The notes under the pieces are model-generated. The model saw only the letters and a list, made by a program, of their open reading frames with translations. It was not told the origin of the DNA and searched no databases. Below are positions 1-7,277 of a stretch of 36,817 nucleotides of DNA, in pieces. The DNA comes from an uncultured Butyricicoccus sp. Its GTDB lineage: Bacteria > Bacillota > Clostridia > Oscillospirales > Butyricicoccaceae. The translations under genes and the position numbers were made by a program. Each line of letters starts with the position of its first letter. Positions within the stretch are counted from its first letter, which is position 1. Location of the stretch: NCBI GenBank assembly GCA_900547195.1, contig URFQ01000018.1, forward strand, positions 1 through 36,817, in the 5' to 3' direction.

Positions 1-24
1 TATAGTAAGCAGGTAAAACAAAGC

Positions 25-40
25 AGGGCAAGTATGCCCT
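25..40 (+). promoter_or_regulatory. hairpin in the infC leader
   Basis: A perfect 6-bp inverted repeat (AGGGCA, loop AGTA, TGCCCT) lies about 160 bases before infC. Together with the terminator at 110-136 it suggests a structured leader like the L20-controlled infC-rpmI-rplT leaders of Bacillota. The match to that family is inferred from context, not from a covariance search. Confidence 0.4.
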
Positions 41-109
41 CACCCGCCGCAGCCGCAACCGGGTTAACATATGCAGCATAAGGCTTCCCTTGTGCGCATT
101 TTGTGTGAA

Positions 110-136
110 CGGACGGCGCGGCTGTCCGCTTTTTTT
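110..136 (+). terminator. attenuator terminator in the infC leader
   Basis: An 8-bp GC-rich hairpin (CGGACGGC, loop GCG, GCTGTCCG, with one G-U pair) is followed directly by C and seven T (130-136). It lies 62 bases before the infC start, on the transcribed leader rather than after a gene. In Bacillus the infC-rpmI-rplT operon is controlled by L20-dependent transcription termination in the leader, so this is the likely control element here. The binding protein cannot be seen from sequence. Confidence 0.6.
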
Positions 137-198
137 GTCCCTTGGGCGCTTTGCCCGGGGCATCCATCCCGTGAATACCGTTTAGGAGGTGCTTTCGC

Positions 199-717
<519 letters not shown>

Positions 718-767
718 ATCATTTCCGCCCGCTTTCTCGGGCCAAGCAAACGAGAGGAGTCAAAAAC

Positions 768-971
768 ATGCCTAAGATTAAAACGCACAGCGGTGCAAAG
801 AAAAGATTTTCCGTTACGAAAAACGGCAAGTTCAAGCGCGCCCATGTCGGCAAGCGCCACCTGCTCACCGGCCACGGCAAGACGACCAAGCTCAAGCGCC
901 ACCTCCGCAAGGAAGGCTTCGCGGATCCGACCAACGTCGCGCAGCTCAAGCGTCTGCTGCCGTACAAGTAA
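768..971 (+). CDS. rpmI: 50S ribosomal protein L35
   Basis: A very basic 67-residue protein starting MPKIKTHSGAKKRF, with KRAHVGKRHLLTGH and ending QLKRLLPYK, the complete and usual length for L35. It is a small structural protein of the large ribosomal subunit. It sits between infC (50 bases upstream) and rplT (33 bases downstream), the conserved infC-rpmI-rplT order, with a good ribosome site (AGAGGAG) before the ATG. Confidence 0.97.
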   Translation: MPKIKTHSGAKKRFSVTKNGKFKRAHVGKRHLLTGHGKTTKLKRHLRKEGFADPTNVAQLKRLLPYK

Positions 972-1004
972 GTAAAACATATCTTTCATATAGGAGGCTT
1001 TTAA

Positions 1005-1358
1005 ATGGCTAGAGTTAAGGGCGCAATGATGACGCGCAAAAGAAGAAAGAAGATCCTGAAGCGTGCAAAGGGCTACTTTGGTGCAAAATCCACCCACTTC
1101 AGAACTGCCAACCAGGCGGTCATGAAGTCCCTGAAGTACGCTTATATCGGCCGTAAGCACAAGAAGCGCGATTTCCGCCGCCTGTGGATCACCCGTATTT
1201 CCGCAGCCTGCAAGCTTAACGGCATGAACTACAGCCGCTTCATGAACGGCCTGAAGAAGGCTGGCATCGAGATTAACCGCAAGATGCTGGCTGATCTGGC
1301 AGTGAGCGACGCTGCTGCTTTCACCGCCCTGACGGAGAAGGCGAAGGCTGCGCTCTAA
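1005..1358 (+). CDS. rplT: 50S ribosomal protein L20
   Basis: 117 residues, starting MARVKGAMMTRKRRKKILKR and containing AKGYFGAKSTHFRTANQAV and the conserved RRLWITRISAACKLNGMNYS segment; full length. L20 binds 23S rRNA early in 50S assembly. In Bacillota it is also the autoregulator of its own operon through the leader, which fits the attenuator at 110-136. A strong ribosome site (AGGAGG) precedes the ATG by 9 bases. It is last in the operon and is followed by an intrinsic terminator at 1374-1405. Confidence 0.97.
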   Translation: MARVKGAMMTRKRRKKILKRAKGYFGAKSTHFRTANQAVMKSLKYAYIGRKHKKRDFRRLWITRISAACKLNGMNYSRFMNGLKKAGIEINRKMLADLAVSDAAAFTALTEKAKAAL

Positions 1359-1373
1359 GTTTTTGCGAACAGC

Positions 1374-1405
1374 AAAGCGCACGGTAATTTGCCGTGCGCT
1401 TTTTG
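1374..1405 (+). terminator. terminator of infC-rpmI-rplT
   Basis: An 11-bp stem (AAAGCGCACGG paired with CCGTGCGCTTT, 7-base loop) continues into a T-rich run, 15 bases after the rplT stop. Typical Rho-independent terminator. Confidence 0.9.
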
Positions 1406-1434
1406 TTTGTTTGGTGTAGATCCGGATAAAATGA

Positions 1435-1463
1435 TTGTAATTGCCCGGCATTGGTGCTATAAT
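1435..1463 (+). promoter_or_regulatory. sigma-A promoter of the PPIase gene
   Basis: TTGTAA (1435-1440), 17-base spacer, TATAAT (1458-1463), with an extended TGC just before the -10. It lies after the rplT terminator and about 87 bases before the PPIase start, giving that gene its own transcription unit. Confidence 0.75.
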
Positions 1464-1550
1464 AGCCGTTGTACGGCTGATTTTTTGCCGAAAACATGAA
1501 ATCCTCACGCCCTGCGGGCAATTTTACAGTGACTGGTTGGGAGAATGATT

Positions 1551-2675
1551 ATGAAAAATTACGTAAAACGCATCGCTGCAACGGCGGTAATGACCGCGGT
1601 ATGCCTGGGCGCTACCATGCAGCTTGGCCTGCCTTCGGTGGCCTATGCGGTCAAGGAAGCGGCGGACGCCCCGGTGATGATGACTGTCAATGGGCAGGAC
1701 GTCCGTAAGGGGGAATACGCCCAGTTTTTCAGCTATACCAAGACGCAGATGGAAAGTATGTACGGCGTGGGCCCGTATCTCTGGTCGATGCAGGAGGGCG
1801 CGGAGCAGGCGCTGGTAGCCAGCGCCGATCAGGCTTGCATGGTGGCCCGCATCGCCAAGGAGCAGTTTGACAAGCTCGGTCTGCGCTTAGGCACGGATAA
1901 GGCTTGGGAATATAAGAACTTCCAGAAGCAGATTGGTAAAGTGGCGGCCGCGCAGGGCACCGATTTCAAGGGATATCTGGAAATGCTTGGCCTGACTGAG
2001 GGCGGGTTCCGCAACCTGATTGCGCGCGACTACTATATGGAGGCGCTCCAGGATTATTATTTTGGCGAAGGCGGCGAGAAGGCGCCGGCGGAGGACGAGA
2101 TCCGCGATACCTTCAACGACAGCTATTTCCGCGTCAAGCACATCCTCATCAAGAATACGGATGAGAACGGCGACAAGCTGACCGGAGATGCCCTGGCGGC
2201 GAAGGAAGCGACGCTGAAGGAAGTACAGGACAAGCTGGCAGCCGGCGAGGACTTCGACGCGCTGATGGAGCAGTATGGCGAGGATCCGGGCATGAAGTCC
2301 AGCCCGGAGGGTTACCTGATCGATCAGGACGGCGCGACGCTCGACGGCAGTTACATGGTATCGGAGTTCACAGAGGGTGCGACCGCGTTGGCGATTGATG
2401 AGGTCAGCGCGCCGGTTGAGAGCAGCTTTGGCTGGCATATCATTAAGCGCGTCCCGGCGACCGAGGAGGACTACCAGAACGCACGCCTCGCAGTCATCTA
2501 TGCGATGACCGGTGAAAGCATCAACGGCCTGCTCAATCAGTGGGTCGATGAGGCGGAGGTCTCCTATCCGGATGGGCACGAGGATCTGACCATTGTCGAC
2601 ATCCTTGGCGAGGATGCGGCGGCCCCGTCGCTGAGCGACTTGATGGGCGGCGCATCGTCGTCCACAGAGGAATAA
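1551..2675 (+). CDS. secreted parvulin-type peptidyl-prolyl isomerase (PrsA/SurA-like)
   Basis: Likely an extracytoplasmic foldase that isomerises prolyl bonds in exported proteins. Residues 1-33 form a signal peptide (MKNYVKR, a hydrophobic core, then SVAYA cleaved before VKEA). A lipobox is not convincing: the Cys at 18 is preceded by TAV, so the protein looks secreted rather than a PrsA lipoprotein. An alpha-helical SurA_N-like region follows. The PpiC domain starts at about residue 192 (FRVKHILIKN) and ends near 300 (SSFGWHIIKRV). The C-terminus is acidic and Ser-rich (GGASSSTEE). The ATG at 1551 is 7 bases from GGGAG and gives the usual basic N-terminus; the ATG at 1545 is too close. Own promoter and terminator make it monocistronic. 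Confidence 0.85.
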   Translation: MKNYVKRIAATAVMTAVCLGATMQLGLPSVAYAVKEAADAPVMMTVNGQDVRKGEYAQFFSYTKTQMESMYGVGPYLWSMQEGAEQALVASADQACMVARIAKEQFDKLGLRLGTDKAWEYKNFQKQIGKVAAAQGTDFKGYLEMLGLTEGGFRNLIARDYYMEALQDYYFGEGGEKAPAEDEIRDTFNDSYFRVKHILIKNTDENGDKLTGDALAAKEATLKEVQDKLAAGEDFDALMEQYGEDPGMKSSPEGYLIDQDGATLDGSYMVSEFTEGATALAIDEVSAPVESSFGWHIIKRVPATEEDYQNARLAVIYAMTGESINGLLNQWVDEAEVSYPDGHEDLTIVDILGEDAAAPSLSDLMGGASSSTEE

Positions 2676-2680
2676 AAGCA

Positions 2681-2707
2681 AAAGGGCTGGCGCAGGCCAG
2701 CCCTTTT
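2681..2707 (+). terminator. terminator after the PPIase gene
   Basis: A 10-bp perfect stem (AAAGGGCTGG with CCAGCCCTTT, loop CGCAGG) ending in four T. It begins 5 bases after the PPIase stop codon. The T run is short, so some readthrough into the DUF6472 gene is likely. Confidence 0.75.
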
Positions 2708-2737
2708 GCGCGCATCATGGGAAGGGGGGAGACGCGC

Positions 2738-2914
2738 GTGCAGGATCGCTGTGAAGCATGTATGTACGGCGAGTACGACGAAGAATATGATGAATTTACC
2801 TGCGCCATGCTGTGGGAAGAGGACGTCGCGGCGCGGTATTTGGAAGGTCATTACAAAAGCTGTCCGTATTTCCGGCCGGGCGATGATTATTCCATCGTGC
2901 GGCGCCAAAACTGA
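2738..2914 (+). CDS. DUF6472 family small protein
   Basis: A 58-residue acidic, Cys-containing protein resembling the small clostridial DUF6472 family. It has CEACMYGEYDEEYDEFTC near the start, then CPYFRPGDDYSIVRRQN at the end. Four Cys (two CxxC-like at the start, one mid, one before PYF) suggest a small metal site, but no function is known. I chose GTG 2738 because the strong ribosome site AAGGGGGGAG (2722-2731) ends 6 bases before it and overlaps codons of the longer ATG-2717 reading. No separate promoter is visible; it probably depends on readthrough of the PPIase terminator. Confidence 0.75.
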   Translation: MQDRCEACMYGEYDEEYDEFTCAMLWEEDVAARYLEGHYKSCPYFRPGDDYSIVRRQN

Positions 2915-2957
2915 CTCCATAAAATATTCTTGCGGAATATGCTGGTATTTTGCATGC

Positions 2958-2994
2958 AAAAAAGCGGCCCGGGAACGAATGGGCCGCTTTTTTT
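2958..2994. terminator. bidirectional terminator
   Basis: A 13-bp stem (AAAAAAGCGGCCC / GGGCCGCTTTTTT, 10-base loop) with seven T on the plus strand (2988-2994) and six T on the minus strand (plus 2958-2963). It ends the DUF6472 unit on plus and the candidate small RNA (or mfd readthrough) on minus. Confidence 0.9.
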
Positions 2995-3072
2995 AGAGGA
3001 GGTGAGTAAAACAGAGAAAGATGACGGGGCGTCTCAAAGGCTGTTGGCCTCCCGCACAGAGACCACCCTGAC
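2958..3072 (-). ncRNA. candidate small regulatory RNA with anti-Shine-Dalgarno stretch
   Basis: On the minus strand a promoter (see 3080-3108) points at a stretch of about 115 bases that ends in a perfect intrinsic terminator and holds no plausible gene. The predicted RNA begins with a stem-loop: GUCUC (3065-3061) pairs with GAGAC (3035-3031), and inside it AGGC-CAACA-GCCU forms a second hairpin. An unstructured pyrimidine-rich region follows, containing ACUCACCUCCUCU (3007-2995), complementary to a full Shine-Dalgarno sequence. Then comes the terminator hairpin with U6. This architecture (5' hairpin, C-rich single-stranded seed, terminator) is that of Bacillota base-pairing sRNAs such as FsrA or RsaE. 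No homologue is recognised by eye. Alternative: it is only the mfd 3' UTR. Confidence 0.5.
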
Positions 3073-3079
3073 AACATAT

Positions 3080-3108
3080 ATGTTAGCATAGGCTAACACG
3101 CTTGTCAA
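3080..3108 (-). promoter_or_regulatory. promoter with internal palindromic operator
   Basis: On the minus strand: TTGACA (3108-3103), 17-base spacer, TAACAT (3085-3080), with an extended TGC before the -10. An 18-base palindrome (TGTTAGC, four bases, GCTAACA; 3081-3098) fills the spacer and -10, the position where a repressor would block RNA polymerase. The half-site GGCTAAC resembles DtxR/IdeR-type metalloregulator boxes; that assignment is inference. Confidence 0.55.
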
Positions 3109-3175
3109 TATATCATACCAAAAAAATTGGATTTTTTTGCGGCGCCATGGGAGGCCGGATTTTACGAAACGCTGC

Positions 3176-6100
3176 CTATGCTGTTTGCGCAGATGCGGTG
3201 GATGCATATTTCCCAACCAGCGCGCGCGCCATTGCGAGCGGGGTTTCCCCGGGTTTGAGGCGAAGGGAAATATAGGGTTCGCTGCCTGCATTGAGCAGCA
3301 AGCGGCCTTTGTAATCCGGGTCGCCGCACAGGATGCTCAGCCGCTGGAAATCCGCATGGTGGAAAGTCAGCAGAAGGCGGCCGTTGTCCTGCTTGATTTC
3401 GGTCACGCCCGCCGCCGAGGCTTCGGCGCGCAGCAGGGCGATATCCAGCAATGCAACCGCCTCCTTCGGCGGTTCGCCGTAACGGTCGATCAGTTCGTCG
3501 AGAAGGTCGCTGCGGCTGTCCTCCGACCGGATCGCCGCAATACGGCGGTATAGATCCACGCGCTGGCCGGGATCGGACACATAAGCCGACGGCAGGTTGG
3601 CCGACAGCGTAAGGTCGGCCGCGCACTCGACACGCTGGGGCGGGGTCTCGCCCTTTTCCTCCATGACCGCTTCTTCGAGCAGTTTGAGGTAGAGGTCATA
3701 GCCGACGCTCATCATATGGCCCGACTGCTCGGGGCCTAATACGTTGCCCGCGCCGCGGATTTCCAGGTCGCGCATGGCAATTTTAAAGCCGGAACCGAAC
3801 TCGGCAAATTCACGCACCGCGCTGAGACGTTTTTGTGCAATTTCGCTGAGCACGCGGCCGCGGCGGTAGGTCAGATAGGCGAACGCGCGGCGGGACGAGC
3901 GCCCGACGCGGCCGCGAATCTGGTGAAGCTGGGCAAGGCCCATGGTATCCGCGTTTTCGATAATCAGCGTATTCGCGTTTGGGATGTCGATGCCGGTTTC
4001 GATGATGGTCGTACACACAAGGATGTCGATTTCACCGTCCGCCATTTGGGTCATCGCGTTTGTCAATTCGCGCTGGGCCATTTTGCCGTGCGCGACCCCG
4101 ATGCGCGCGTCGGGCAGTTCCTTTTGCAGCCGCGCCGCCGTGTGGTCGATGGATTCGACAATGTTGTGCAGATAGTAAACCTGCCCGCCGCGCGCAAGCT
4201 CCCGCCGGATGGCGTCGATCACGAGCGGTTCGTTGTATTCCAGCACATAGGTCTGCACCGGGTGGCGGTCGTGCGGCGGCTCTTCGATGGCCGACATGTC
4301 GCGGATGCCGGACAGCGCCATGTTGAGCGTGCGTGGAATGGGCGTTGCGGACAGCGTGAGCACGTCCACCTGCTTGCTCATTTCCTTGAGCGTTTCCTTG
4401 TGGCTGACGCCAAAACGCTGCTCTTCGTCGATGACGAGAAGGCCGAGGTCATGAAACGCAATCTTCTTGTTAAACAGTTTGTGCGTGCCGATAATCAAAT
4501 CGATCATGCCTGTTTTGAGCTGCTCGAGGATTTTTTTCTGCTCAGAGCCGGTTTTGTAGCGGCTGAGCAGCTCAATTTTGAGCGGATACCCCCCAAAGCG
4601 GCTCTTGGCGGTCAGATAGTGCTGGCGCGCCAGAACGGTGGTCGGCACCAGGATCGCCGCCTGCTTGCCGGCAAGGACGCATTTCATCACCGCGCGCAAG
4701 GCCACTTCGGTCTTGCCGAAGCCGACGTCGCCGCACAGCAGGCGGTCCATCGGCCGGTCGGATTCCATGTCTGCCTTGATTTCCGCCACGCAGCGCAGCT
4801 GGTCATCGGTCTCGTCGTAGGGGAAAGACTCTTCAAATTCCTGCTGCCATGCGTCGTCTGCCGGGAAGGCGAAGCCCTTGCGCTTGGCGCGCTCGGCATA
4901 TAGCTTTAAAAGCCCTTCGGCCAGCTGTTTGGCGGCCGCCTTGGCGCGGGTGCGCGCCTTGGCCCAGTCCGTGCCGCCGAGCTTATTCAGGCGGGTCTTT
5001 TCCGGATCGCTGCCGCCGCCAATGTATTTGGAAATCAGGTCGAGATTTGTGGCCGGGACATAGAGAAAATCGGTGCCTGCGAACGCAATTTTTACAAAAT
5101 CACGCACCGAGCCATCCACTGTAATGCTTTCCATGCCCACAAAGCGCCCGATTCCATGGTGCTCGTGCACGACAAGATCCCCAGGAGTCAGGTCGGTATA
5201 GCTTTTGACGCGATCCCGGTTTGATTTTTTGGGTTTGGTTTTGCTGCGCGCCTGCCGCGCAAGGATCTGGCCTTCGGTAATCACCGTCAGGCCGAGGGAG
5301 GGGAATTCAAACCCCGCGCTTAGGCTTCCCTCCATGATGTGCACCCGGCCTGTGGGCGGCAGCTTGGGGCTGAGCCGGGCCGGGACACCGTGCAGGTCGA
5401 GCGCTTCGTACATGCCGCGGCAGCGCATCTCGGACGCACACAGCACCGCCACCGCGCGGCCTTGCTGGATATAAGCGGCGATATCGGCGGCGGCCATGTC
5501 CAAGCTGCCGCCATATGCGTTCATCTGCGTGACTGTGAAATTCACGAGCGTCTGCGGCGCGAGTTCGGGCACGGAATTGAGGAAGGTATCCATACGCACG
5601 GCAGCGAATGCGCGCAGCTTTTCCACAAGCTGTGCAAAAGTGAGCGCGTATCCCTCGGATGGCGGCAGCTCGCCGCGTTCGGTGAGCGCCTCAATGTCGC
5701 CCGCAATGCGCATTGCAAAGCCTTTGGAGGCTTCCCGCAGGCGTGGGGTATCGTCGATCAGAATCAGCGTGTCCGATGGTAGGTAATCGAATGCGGTCGC
5801 CCCCTCCGGATAGATCAGCGGCAAATACTTGTCCGCCGCCGGGAGCGCGCCGGTTTCGCGCAGGCGCTCCACATCGCGCCCAATATTCTGTTCGAGGTCG
5901 GGATGCTTTTTGCGGCGGGTTTTCAGCGTGGCGAGCAGCTGCCGGCATAGCCCTTCCACGCCGTCTTTTGCCATGCCCGGCAGGGTTTCCATGCAGGGCA
6001 GGCAGGTGAGCGCTTCCACGCGCGCGCCGCGCCGCTGGGATCCGACATCAAAATACGCCATGGAGTCGATGTCATCCCCCCAGAACTCCACGCGCACAGG

Positions 6101-6664
6101 CGCGGCCTCTTGCGGCGGGAACAGGTCGAGAATGCCGCCGCGCACCGAAAACTGACCCGGGCCTTCCACCTGTACGCAGCGCTGGTAGCCCGCAGCGGCG
6201 AGCGCGGAAATGATGTCCGCGAGCGGCTTGTTCTCCCCCTCAGAGAGGGAAAAGGAAGCTGCCTTCAATGTTTGCGGCGGAATACACGCCTGGCTGAGCG
6301 CGGCGGCCGACCCGGCCGCGAGCGGTACGCCGTCCAGCAGCTGCCAGAGCGCTGCGATGCGCGCCTGCTCATACTGGCGCGAGGAAGATTCCACGCCGAG
6401 CATGACAAAATCGCGCTCGGGCACGCGCAGTACGTTTTTCCCGGCAAAAACCGCGATATCCTCGGCCAAACGGCGCGCTGCGCCCTCATCATCGGTCAGC
6501 AGCAGCACCGGGCGTCCGGTTTCGAGATGGAGCGCCGCCGCAAGCTGCGCCTTGACCACGGGTGGCAGGCCGACCGCCATCGCGGGCGTCAGGCCGGCGC
6601 GCAGGCCGTCGTAAAGCTGCCGGTATTCGCTGGTTTGAGTGATGCTAAATGTTATATCTTGCAT
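3176..6664 (-). CDS. mfd: transcription-repair coupling factor
   Basis: Mfd pushes stalled RNA polymerase off damaged DNA and recruits UvrA. The 1162-residue protein has the full family layout. There is a UvrB-like N-terminal module. The CarD-like RNA polymerase interaction domain lies at about 488-545 (LTPGDLVVHEHHGIGRF, VPATNLDLISKY). The RecG-like translocase has Walker A GDVGFGKTE near 643, IDEEQRFG near 745 and LSATPIPRTL after it, then RGRVGRSSRRAFAYL and a C-terminal D7 domain. The ATG has GGAG 5 bases... upstream at a normal distance. It lies after the nifU terminator (6694-6721) with no strong promoter visible, so it may have a weak own promoter. No clear GC-rich terminator follows the stop; readthrough would run to 2958. 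Confidence 0.97.
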   Translation of the reverse strand: MQDITFSITQTSEYRQLYDGLRAGLTPAMAVGLPPVVKAQLAAALHLETGRPVLLLTDDEGAARRLAEDIAVFAGKNVLRVPERDFVMLGVESSSRQYEQARIAALWQLLDGVPLAAGSAAALSQACIPPQTLKAASFSLSEGENKPLADIISALAAAGYQRCVQVEGPGQFSVRGGILDLFPPQEAAPVRVEFWGDDIDSMAYFDVGSQRRGARVEALTCLPCMETLPGMAKDGVEGLCRQLLATLKTRRKKHPDLEQNIGRDVERLRETGALPAADKYLPLIYPEGATAFDYLPSDTLILIDDTPRLREASKGFAMRIAGDIEALTERGELPPSEGYALTFAQLVEKLRAFAAVRMDTFLNSVPELAPQTLVNFTVTQMNAYGGSLDMAAADIAAYIQQGRAVAVLCASEMRCRGMYEALDLHGVPARLSPKLPPTGRVHIMEGSLSAGFEFPSLGLTVITEGQILARQARSKTKPKKSNRDRVKSYTDLTPGDLVVHEHHGIGRFVGMESITVDGSVRDFVKIAFAGTDFLYVPATNLDLISKYIGGGSDPEKTRLNKLGGTDWAKARTRAKAAAKQLAEGLLKLYAERAKRKGFAFPADDAWQQEFEESFPYDETDDQLRCVAEIKADMESDRPMDRLLCGDVGFGKTEVALRAVMKCVLAGKQAAILVPTTVLARQHYLTAKSRFGGYPLKIELLSRYKTGSEQKKILEQLKTGMIDLIIGTHKLFNKKIAFHDLGLLVIDEEQRFGVSHKETLKEMSKQVDVLTLSATPIPRTLNMALSGIRDMSAIEEPPHDRHPVQTYVLEYNEPLVIDAIRRELARGGQVYYLHNIVESIDHTAARLQKELPDARIGVAHGKMAQRELTNAMTQMADGEIDILVCTTIIETGIDIPNANTLIIENADTMGLAQLHQIRGRVGRSSRRAFAYLTYRRGRVLSEIAQKRLSAVREFAEFGSGFKIAMRDLEIRGAGNVLGPEQSGHMMSVGYDLYLKLLEEAVMEEKGETPPQRVECAADLTLSANLPSAYVSDPGQRVDLYRRIAAIRSEDSRSDLLDELIDRYGEPPKEAVALLDIALLRAEASAAGVTEIKQDNGRLLLTFHHADFQRLSILCGDPDYKGRLLLNAGSEPYISLRLKPGETPLAMARALVGKYASTASAQTA

Positions 6665-6693
6665 GATTACTCCGTTTCGTCATACACAAATAC

Positions 6694-6721
6694 CAAAAGG
6701 GCAGATTTTTCAATCTGCCCT
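6694..6721 (-). terminator. terminator after the nifU-like gene
   Basis: A 10-bp perfect stem (AGGGCAGATT with AATCTGCCCT, loop of four) followed on the minus strand by four T. It separates the nifS-nifU unit from mfd. Confidence 0.75.
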
Positions 6722-6744
6722 AATCCTATGCGTTTTTGAGAAGA

Positions 6745-7185
6745 TTAATGCTCGCCGTGGCAATGCGCACAGTCCATGCTGCATCCCAGAATCGGGCCGG
6801 GATCTTTGCCCATCTTACGGTAATAGTCCGCAATCGCGCTGCGAAGCGCTTCTTCCGCCAGCACCGAGCAGTGCATCTTGACCGGCGGCAGGCCGTCGAG
6901 CGCCTCGGCCACAGCCTTATTGGTCAGCTTGAGCGCATCCTCGATCGACTTGCCCTTGACCATCTCGGTTGCCATCGAAGAGGTGGCAATGGCTGCGCCG
7001 CAGCCGAAGGTTTTAAACTTGACGTCCTCAATGATGCCGTCGTCGGACACCTTGAGGTAAATCTTCATAATATCGCCGCACTTGGCGTTGCCGACCTCGC
7101 CGACGCCGTCCGCGTCCGGGATCTCGCCCACGTTGCGGGGATTGGTGAAATGGTCATAGACCTTTTCGCTGTATTCCATAGCCAT
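6745..7185 (-). CDS. Fe-S cluster assembly scaffold, IscU/NifU N-domain type
   Basis: A scaffold on which Fe-S clusters are built with sulfur from the desulfurase encoded just upstream. The 146 residues carry the three ligand Cys of the IscU fold: C36 in NAKCGD, C62 in FGCGAAIATSS and C106 in MHCSVLAEEA, plus the Asp after C36. Its form is that of the single-domain NifU-like proteins paired with NifS in many Clostridia. The C-terminus has an extra CSMDCAHCHGEH stretch (C135, C139, C142 and two His) absent from classical IscU. The start ATG is preceded by AAAGGA. It is second in a nifS-nifU operon, 92 bases after nifS, and ends at a terminator. Confidence 0.92.
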   Translation of the reverse strand: MAMEYSEKVYDHFTNPRNVGEIPDADGVGEVGNAKCGDIMKIYLKVSDDGIIEDVKFKTFGCGAAIATSSMATEMVKGKSIEDALKLTNKAVAEALDGLPPVKMHCSVLAEEALRSAIADYYRKMGKDPGPILGCSMDCAHCHGEH

Positions 7186-7277
7186 GACAGTAGTTCCTTT
7201 CTATCGATAAATCCTCAAAAGAGACAGCCGTTCGTAGAGGGGGCAAAACCCGCTTCCCGGTCTTCGAACCTCTGTGT

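Noticed and set aside
1..6. TATAGT at the window start as a -10 for infC
   Set aside because: The -35 region would lie outside the window, so it cannot be judged.
1464..1486. Hairpin AGCCGT-TGT-ACGGCT followed by six T before the PPIase gene
   Set aside because: The predicted transcription start (about 1470) falls inside the left arm, so the hairpin would not be transcribed whole. It could matter only for readthrough from the rplT operon.
3003..3092. A 29-codon plus-strand frame starting GTG after a perfect-looking GAGGAGGTGAG
   Set aside because: The GTG lies inside the Shine-Dalgarno-like sequence, with no room for spacing. The motif is better explained as the complement of the anti-Shine-Dalgarno stretch of the candidate minus-strand RNA.
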